Origin: Euperipatoides rowelli
Taxonomy: Eukaryota; Onychophora; Udeonychophora; Euonychophora; Peripatopsidae
NCBI GenBank assembly: GCA_003024985.2
Contig: PXIH01S0001299.1
DNA length: 14,308 nucleotides
Direction: 5' to 3' (one strand)
Shown: positions 9,102 to 14,308 of the stretch, one piece after another
Layout: the number at the start of each line of letters is the position of its first letter
Numbering within the stretch: position 1 is the first letter of the stretch
Notes under the pieces: model-generated
Databases searched by the model: none
Seen by the model: only the letters and a program-made list of their open reading frames with translations
Told to the model about the DNA's origin: nothing
Translations under genes and position numbers: made by a program

Positions 9102-9420
9102 CAGGCATACCCCGGTTTATAAACCCTCATGAGTCTGGACATATTTGCAGTAGCACCATATCCCTGTTTCACGTACATGCTTCTCAAGAACGGACACTTG
9201 AAGTCATTATTGTATTAAAAAAAAAATGAATTAAGAATTTTCATCTTATTTTTAAAAAATATATTAAAAAAATTATAACACCTATATAGAGGTATACCCC
9301 ATTTTCATGTACCTGATGGAACCGAAGCATATACCGTACGTAAAGTGAAAATGCACTTAAAATGACGCAATGTATAATACTGTATATAAGTCATTTTTCA
9401 GCTAATTATTAAAAAAAATA
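9100..9420 (+). mobile_element. Two pogo/Tigger-like terminal repeats in the same orientation
   Basis: CAGGCATACCCCGGTTTATA starts at 9102, directly after a TA dinucleotide. A second GAGGTATACCCCATTTTCAT starts at 9289. Both resemble the CAGGCATACCTCG termini of Tigger/pogo-like elements of the Tc1/mariner superorder, which insert at TA. No opposite-orientation end was found nearby, so these are probably two truncated copies, or one nested in another. The second is followed by a short imperfect stem between TTTTCATGTAC (9302-9312) and GTACGTAAAGTGAAAA (9337-9352). No transposase remnant is visible. Confidence 0.4.
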
Positions 9421-9574
9421 ATTTTATACTGAGGTAAGGGAGTAATGGGATCATTGGAGGCATGTCCAAATTGCGAGTGAAAGTGTGTGTCCTTAAAAAA
9501 GAGTATCATATACTTGATTAATAAGTATCTTTTTAGTTTTTCATGAATTAATAAATTGACTAATCCATTATATT

Positions 9575-9670
9575 AATTTATTTTGTGGAGGAGGGGGGGG
9601 GGTAATTTTTTTCATGTAATTTCATAGGGGTCAAATTCAGTGTGATAATTTTGTAAGGGAGGGGGGGAGT
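9575..9670. repeat. Two G-run units, about 70 bp apart
   Basis: TTTTGTGGAGGAG followed by G-rich sequence (a run of 10 G at 9593-9602) and TTTTGTAAGGGAGGGGGGGAG near 9648-9668 look like degenerate copies of one unit. They resemble the G-rich subtermini of the repeats at 1895-2268 and 13407-13594. Runs of G this long are prone to slippage, so exact lengths may vary. Confidence 0.45.
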
Positions 9671-11375
9671 ACAAAATAAAAAAAATTATGATCTGTAGTT
9701 TATGGATGAACTCACATACAATAAACATGGAGTTTAAAAATGACAAGTTTGAATAATGAACATTTATTTATTTTTGTATTTATAACTAGTTTTGTTAATA
9801 TTATTTCTAAGCAACTTTGGTTTTCAGGCATACAAGTATAACCTAAATTGTGTATAATATCTTTTAGAAGAAGAGATAAAAAAACGATTTTGATGGGATT
9901 TTTGTTATGATTGGAAATGGGAGTGGGTAGGATAGAAAAAATTTTTAAATCCATTTTACAAAATTAACCGACCAATAAGTATTTTATTTTTCGTAAGGCC
10001 TATTCTTAAATTTATTGCACACTAAATGGCCAATTTCTTTGATGATTTATATTAATTTTCCTTCACTTTAAATAAAGAGAACTGGCTAGAGCAAATCTTT
10101 GGCAGTAACTTGGTGACTTCTGAAAAACGAATTTATTTAAGATATGCAATTCTTATATAATATTTTACATACAAATATTGATTGCTTATATCTATTATCT
10201 ACACTTTATATCACTATACTACTGTATATTATGTTTATAAGCTAACATGAAACTGGATATTCTCTACTGATATATGTCAACTATAGTACTTAGTTAAGTT
10301 GTTACGGTTGAGATTCTAACTGGATATTCAAATTTTTGCTATACTTTTAATAGCTTGCCATAGAATGACTATCAGCATTATTTGACCCCATGTTTTATAC
10401 ATAAATTGGGATTTTGAAAGTGAAGACTAGACATGACTGTCTATTAAACACCACAAATCACAATTTATTTAAAATGTCTCTTTATATACCGTAATTAAAA
10501 AGATAGTTAAACTGACATGCCAAATATGCATTGCTTTTCATTTATTGTATTTACTTAATAATTTATTTATATTTTTGTTTATACTCTCTGTAACAGACTG
10601 ATTATGATGCTGATAGTACTCAATAAAATAAATAAATAAAATTTGCTTTTTAAATTGACTAAATTTATCATTTAGACAAGTTTCCACTTAATAATCCTAA
10701 AGAAAACTGCTAGTTTAAGTACCGTAGTATATTACTTTAAGTGTAAGAGAAAAATGTATAAATTAGATAGAGAGCGCATGTGTCATTTGGCAGTGGAAAA
10801 AAATTTTAAAGTGCAAAACACAGACATTTTAAGAGTTGTTGCTGTTCCCCTTCACTTAACATGCTTTAAAAAACCCAAATGATAAAATTTCTCACAGAGT
10901 GAGAAGAGAAAATGGCCATTCAACTTTCTGCTTCATACCAATATCTTATGTGTTCATTTAGTGAAGTAGTGAAATGATATGCAAGCATGAATAAAACAAT
11001 TTGATTATTCTCCATTAAGTAAAATGTAGTTTAAAAGCATTGAAGTGTCTGCTGGCAACATTTCCGGTCATAAGGTTAAGGTTAAAATGCATGTTGTTTT
11101 CTCAGTGTTTGCTCGGTAGCCTACACTCACTTTAAAGACAAAATTTAATTTTATAAAAAAAAAGATAAAGCTGATAATGGTGACCACCAATGATTTCCTT
11201 AAAATAGAGAGTGAACCCAATTTTCACTTCCAACCATATTCCCAAATCTATTGTCTTACATTCAATGAAAATACAATTATTATTATTCAAAATGAACTCA
11301 CAATTTGATAAACTAATTTGACTTTCAGTGAACAAAACATAGCAAAAATTACTTGGGACAATTTTTGTTTTTTAT
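9671..11375. other. AT-rich non-coding DNA
   Basis: No exon or gene was supported. A minus-strand open frame of 80 codons (9712-9954) and another of 67 codons (11132-11335) have biased, AT-driven composition and no recognised family. The A-rich (AAAT)n segment near 10618-10642 is listed separately. Confidence 0.45.
10555..10642 (+). mobile_element. Possible LINE/SINE 3' tail with AATAAA and (AAAT)n
   Basis: CTCTGTAACAGACTGATTAT, then GATGCTGATAGTACTC, runs into AATAAAATAAATAAATAAA. Slightly GC-richer sequence leading to a polyadenylation-like AATAAA and a tetranucleotide A-rich tail fits a retroposon 3' end. No target duplication or coding remnant was identified, so a plain microsatellite remains possible. 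Confidence 0.3.
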
Positions 11376-11717
11376 ACTGTATATAGGGTTACCACATGTT
11401 CATATTTGCACGGACACGTCCATATTTTAAATATTAAAACAGTATCCGGGATTATTTTCGCAAAAGTGATAAAATGTGACCCTGGCATTACATGTCAGTG
11501 AAGTTTTAGACTTAGCCTACTAATGAAGCGATGAAAAAAAAAAAATACAAACTGATTTTTTTTAAAACAATTCCCTTTGTTAGAATAAATTAATTATTTT
11601 CCTTTCTTGTAATTGTTTTTTTTTTTTATTTCTGGTGCTCCTAATAATAAATGTGAAATAATTTTACTTGAGGTTGCAGCCGAATAATGGCTTTAGGGCT
11701 CGTATTTTCATAAGCAT

Positions 11718-11776
11718 GTAAGCCGTTGCCTCTGTGAGAAATATGCCACTGTGTAAGCCAGTGCCTCTGTGAAGAA
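11718..11776. repeat. 33-35-bp tandem duplication carrying two splice-acceptor-like sites
   Basis: TGTAAGCCGTTGCCTCTGTG at 11718 and TGTAAGCCAGTGCCTCTGTG at 11752 are two copies of one unit. Read on the minus strand each gives a pyrimidine-rich tract ending in CACAG before AGGCA (exon starts at 11766 and 11731). Copy number may differ between element copies. Confidence 0.6.
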
Positions 11777-12138
11777 CAAGAGGGGCCGGTTACTGATTAG
11801 GATTTATTCTTCGCTTATGATAGCAAGAGCCAAAGCCTAACCTGATAATTCTTGCAGCAAGATTTTTTAGTACAATCCCCCGCAAAACCAAAGGCAATTA
11901 GCAGTAGTGATCTGACATGAGAAGAAAGCTATGACACAAGTTTGTTTCATAATGATGGTTTTATTCTTGTATAATTATCAGAAAATAAATATGTATATAA
12001 TATGAGGATATTATTCTGATGACAAATATAATTTCATGGTAACAAATATCATAAGATTTGGATTGGGTGTGCTACCTCTAACACTAAGAAAGTTATTTTT
12101 GTGTGTGGCAGTAATATTTATTATGACAAAGTTCTTAC
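11767..12138 (-). other. Putative intron of a transposon-borne 5' transcription unit
   Basis: On the minus strand, CCCTAAG is followed by GTAAGAAC, a consensus donor, with the exon ending at 12139. About 370 bases on, CTTGTTCTTCACAG is a good acceptor with the next exon starting at 11766, and a second acceptor lies 35 bp further. The sequence between is AT-rich except near 11780-11900. I infer a 5' untranslated intron left from a transposase gene. No coding exon follows: the next ATG frame on the minus strand is only 17 codons. Confidence 0.4.
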
Positions 12139-12139
12139 C

Positions 12140-12420
12140 TTAGGGTTAGCAGAATTGTGAGAATTACTTGGTGGAGATGAGCGTCGGTTTTCTGATTTCT
12201 CTGCAGGCTGCTGTTGGAAATCTCTGGCTGCTGCTTAGGCTGGAGTGTATCTGGCTATGGTTGGTTTATTGGCTGCCCAAGCATAGGCAATGAAAGATAA
12301 GCTGATAACAATGTTCTTACTGCTAAGGAACCAATAGCAGCAAAGCTGTAAGCCAATCACAGAAGGCTTTTAGCTATGCCTTCACTTTAGTCCGTTTTGG
12401 GAAATTATATTATAAGATTT
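12140..12420 (-). promoter_or_regulatory. Putative hAT promoter and first exon with CCAAT boxes
   Basis: This is the GC-richest part of the element. It contains three CCAAT-type (NF-Y) motifs: ATTGG at 12269, CCAAT at 12334 and CCAAT at 12353. There is also an AT-rich TATAATATA near 12404. Downstream on the minus strand lies the consensus donor at 12138. Clustered CCAAT boxes next to a donor resemble the promoter and untranslated first exon of an autonomous transposon gene. Motif order relative to the TATA-like word is unusual for one minus-strand promoter, so direction is uncertain and the module may be bidirectional. Confidence 0.4.
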
Positions 12421-12434
12421 TAAGACTGGTCAGA

Positions 12435-12457
12435 CTTTAGATCTGAAAGATCTAAAG
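12435..12457. repeat. Perfect 10-bp stem, 3-base loop
   Basis: CTTTAGATCT and AGATCTAAAG flank the loop GAA. It lies between the promoter-like module and the next inverted repeat in the hAT element. It could be a hairpin in RNA or DNA; a transcription factor site with dyad symmetry is an alternative. Confidence 0.75.
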
Positions 12458-12463
12458 CCTAGA

Positions 12464-12510
12464 AGAAATAATTAGCAAAAAGTTTGTTTTTCACAAAACT
12501 AATTATTTCT
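12464..12510. repeat. Perfect 12-bp inverted repeat
   Basis: AGAAATAATTAG (12464-12475) and CTAATTATTTCT (12499-12510) enclose 23 bases. Just beyond it is TGCTGCCACAATT, and near 12103 is TGTGTGGCAGTAAT, a degenerate opposite copy. Together they may mark the ends of a roughly 420-bp nested segment covering the promoter-like module. Confidence 0.65.
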
Positions 12511-12660
12511 ATTGCTGCCACAATTACTGCACTCTCTTTATTATTATAATTCATTACCATTTGCGTTAAGGAAGCACATTGGGTAGCACACCTTATGGGT
12601 AATTATATACCGTATTATACAAAATATAACTCATTGTATATTGTATATGTATATACAGTA

Positions 12661-12680
12661 TGTACTGTATATACAGTACA
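12661..12680. repeat. Perfect 20-bp palindrome TGTACTGTATATACAGTACA
   Basis: Each half carries TACTGTA, the word over-represented in the window. It sits in a TATATACAGTA-rich run (12640-12685). It could be a slipped or amplified copy of that word. Confidence 0.8.
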
Positions 12681-12919
12681 ATATCTCAGCCATTAGCTGG
12701 ATAACTATTATTGTGATCATTTATTGTAAGATGGTAAGTATTTATTTTTAGCAGAACATTCTGTCTGTCAGTATACATACATATTATATTATTAGTACTG
12801 TATACTGTTGTTGAGAGAGGATATTTAAGAGAGCAGGATTGTTTCTCCACTGGAGATGCAATTTGGCTATATTACAAGCATTCGTCAACTTCGTTAACAA
12901 CCTAGATTAACAGTTGACA

Positions 12920-12929
12920 CCCCCCCCCC
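12920..12929. repeat. C10 homopolymer
   Basis: Ten consecutive C bases inside the hAT element, followed by TCC and T-rich DNA. Its length is likely to vary between alleles and reads. Confidence 0.85.
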
Positions 12930-13406
12930 TCCTTTTTCTTTTATTTTGAAACATCACTACAACCAAAGATGACATATATTACCTTTGACTTTGACTAACA
13001 GTATAATAGATAAAAGTTTTGTATTTGTAATTTCATTTAGAATATACAGTATACAATAGCACATGAATAAGTGAATTTTATGAATGAAAATTTGTAATTT
13101 TTTTCCTTTGAATTGATTATTTTTAAAAAACGATTATTAAAATAGAAATCAGTTAACTAGTGTATAACTACAGGAATTAATTCTATTTAAGTTACTGTAT
13201 CATTATTAATTATTTGTAGGACTCTTTTGAAAAAGAATGATCTAGGCTATTTCTAATTTTAATTTCAAAGTTTTATTTTATGTAAAAATAAAAAAAAATG
13301 TAAACTAAAATTGTACAGCTAACCTATATAATTATAATGCAATGTAATAGCAATGAACCAAAAATAGTTTGGCAGTAGGCCTAGTGGTATAGGCTAGTAC
13401 TTTCAA

Positions 13407-13594
13407 ATTGCTGTAGCTAGAGAATTTTTTTTTGGGGGGGGGGGGGGGAAAACTTTTATACATGAATGAAATAAAGGTAGAAATTAAAAATGTATGTTTC
13501 TAACTCCTAGAATCCCCAACTCACACACAATTTGGACTTTCAATCAAAGTTGGAGGGAAAGCTCCCCGCCCCGCCTTCTCTTAGCGATGCCATG
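13407..13594. mobile_element. Nested G-rich repeat with GGCRTAGCTA-type ends
   Basis: The left end TTGCTGTAGCTAGAGAATTT runs into T9 and then G15 (13434-13448). Read inversely, the right end is CATGGCATCGCTAAGAGAAG followed by GCGGGGCGGGGAG. Both ends thus share GCRTMGCTARGAGAA and lead inward to G-rich DNA. This is the same plan as the repeat at 1895-2268, and I group them tentatively. It is inserted in the right part of the hAT copy. The G15 run can form quadruplex structure and may be miscounted. Confidence 0.45.
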
Positions 13595-13668
13595 TATATT
13601 GCTTTATAAATTATTTCTACCGGTGTCCTGGTTTTTGTTTTGGAAAATATGGTAACCCTAACTGTATA

Positions 13669-14160
13669 ATGACAAAAATAAAATCATAACTAGTGATATA
13701 AAACACTAATTAGGCTATATACAGTAAATACATTTTAATTTATAATTTAAAAGATTTAGGTTAAGAAATTTAGACCAAAACAGTGTTAAAAATATTACTA
13801 GATAAATTCAACAGTTGATCTTAATACATAAAAAAAGCCTTACCAAAAAAAAAAAAAAATATTTCTCAAGATTTGCTTTATAAAACAATATACCGTAACA
13901 TGTTTATAAAATTCAAAATGAATATAATGTAAATATGATTTTTGTTTGGGAGAATCTAGGCAAGGTACATGCCGGTATAATTTTTCCCACCTGTGTGTGT
14001 GTGTGTGTACTGTATATTGGTATGTAGTGTAATTTGCATTTTCAACCAAATAAAAATAAAAAAGGATCTCGGAAAATTTTGAAAATAAAAATGGTTAAAA
14101 AATATTTTGACGGACAAAGATAGTAGACAACTATAGTATATTTTGTGAAGTTTAATATGA
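13669..14160. other. AT-rich non-coding DNA with a (TG)n microsatellite
   Basis: A 17-bp (TG)n tract lies at 13992-14008. Two overlapping minus-strand open frames between 13840 and 14180 cross this microsatellite and A/T homopolymers; their translations are low in complexity and I do not regard them as genes. Confidence 0.5.
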
Positions 14161-14308
14161 AATGTGTCCAACAAAGACAACCTCGTTGGACTACAGTCTG
14201 TTGTTGTCCGGCATATTTTTATTTGTAAGCACGGAACTTTATTTTAATACCGTAAAATGCCGAGCAAGGGCGCATGCGCTCTTATCATTCGTTTGGGGGG
14301 AAATGGGG
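14161..14308. promoter_or_regulatory. CpG-richer edge with a perfect NRF1-type palindrome
   Basis: GCGCATGCGC at 14270-14279 is a full match to the NRF1 consensus, which marks housekeeping promoters across animals. The last 150 bases have several CpGs (TCCGGC, CACGG, CCGAG), in contrast to the surrounding AT-rich DNA. No start codon with a long frame is visible on either strand before the window ends. It may be the edge of a promoter of a gene to the right, or of the minus-strand gene that includes the SLC35B3 exon. Both are inference. Confidence 0.35.

Larger units (their letters stand above)
11376..13668. mobile_element. hAT-superfamily element with perfect 8-bp target duplication
   Basis: The element spans 11384-13660 (2277 bp). 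It begins TAGGGTTACCACATGTTC and ends, inverted, TAGGGTTACCATATTTTCC. It is flanked by the 8-bp duplication ACTGTATA at 11376-11383 and 13661-13668. An exact 8-bp duplication and short terminal repeats define hAT. Subterminal words such as GGACACGTCC and GTATCCGGGATT on the left, and GGTGTCCTGG on the right, fit a TAGGGTTACCA hAT type I recall from animal genomes. No open frame longer than about 60 codons exists inside, and no transposase remnant was recognised, so it is non-autonomous. It carries a GC-richer promoter-like module, palindromes and a nested G-rich repeat. Confidence 0.85.

Noticed and set aside
9712-9954. 80-codon minus-strand frame
   Set aside because: It is rich in Ile, Leu, Asn and Lys with no motif or splice support.
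11132-11335. 67-codon minus-strand frame just left of the hAT
   Set aside because: Composition is AT-driven with no recognised domain; it lies in ordinary intergenic or intronic DNA.
13840-14180. Two overlapping minus-strand frames of 69 and 74 codons
   Set aside because: They read through the (TG)n microsatellite and poly-A/T tracts and overlap in different frames, a sign of chance.

Overview
The window reads as intron and intergenic DNA from a very AT-rich animal genome (GC below about 30% by eye). The evidence is spliced-gene architecture, A/T homopolymers, short microsatellites and many decayed metazoan-type transposons: piggyBac, hAT, a CR1/L2/Jockey-like LINE, pogo/Tigger-like ends and LINE-type 3' tails. 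There is no bacterial-style gene packing, and no tRNA, rRNA or CRISPR array was seen. An invertebrate is likely, an arthropod or crustacean possible, but the species cannot be fixed from the sequence alone. One undetermined base (n) lies at 4880.

The only host coding sequence I can defend is one internal exon on the minus strand at 5621-5718. It is bounded by a clean AG acceptor and GTAAG donor and encodes a conserved segment of SLC35B3 (PAPS transporter 2), a Golgi nucleotide-sulfate transporter. No other exon of this gene was recognised, so most of the window would be its introns and flanks if the gene is intact. The right edge (about 14160-14308) is richer in CpG and carries a perfect NRF1-type palindrome, so it may be the edge of a promoter.

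Layout, left to right. 1-910 is AT-rich filler with a GGAGCC palindrome in a repeat fragment. 911-1880 is a 962-bp piggyBac-like non-autonomous element with TTAA target duplications, holding a roughly 300-bp near-perfect foldback. 1895-2268 is a repeat with GGCRTAGCCAG-type ends. 2253-3123 is a broken minus-strand LINE reverse transcriptase. 3901-4060 is a tandem repeat of about 50 bp. 4721-4804 is a retroposon-like tail on the minus strand. 5621-5718 is the SLC35B3 exon. 6243-6656 holds an imperfect inverted repeat. 8893-8974 is a duplicated CCGTCA hairpin. 9102 and 9289 mark two Tigger-like ends. 11376-13668 is a 2.3-kb hAT element with a perfect 8-bp target duplication. Inside the hAT are a promoter/5'-exon-like module on the minus strand, several perfect palindromes and a nested G-rich repeat.

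No set of genes forms a working system here. The features most worth following are the hAT element with its apparent promoter, intron and duplicated splice acceptor, the piggyBac element carrying a long hairpin, and a strong excess of the palindromic word TACNGTA together with TAGGC(C)TA across the window. No novel multi-gene system is supported.
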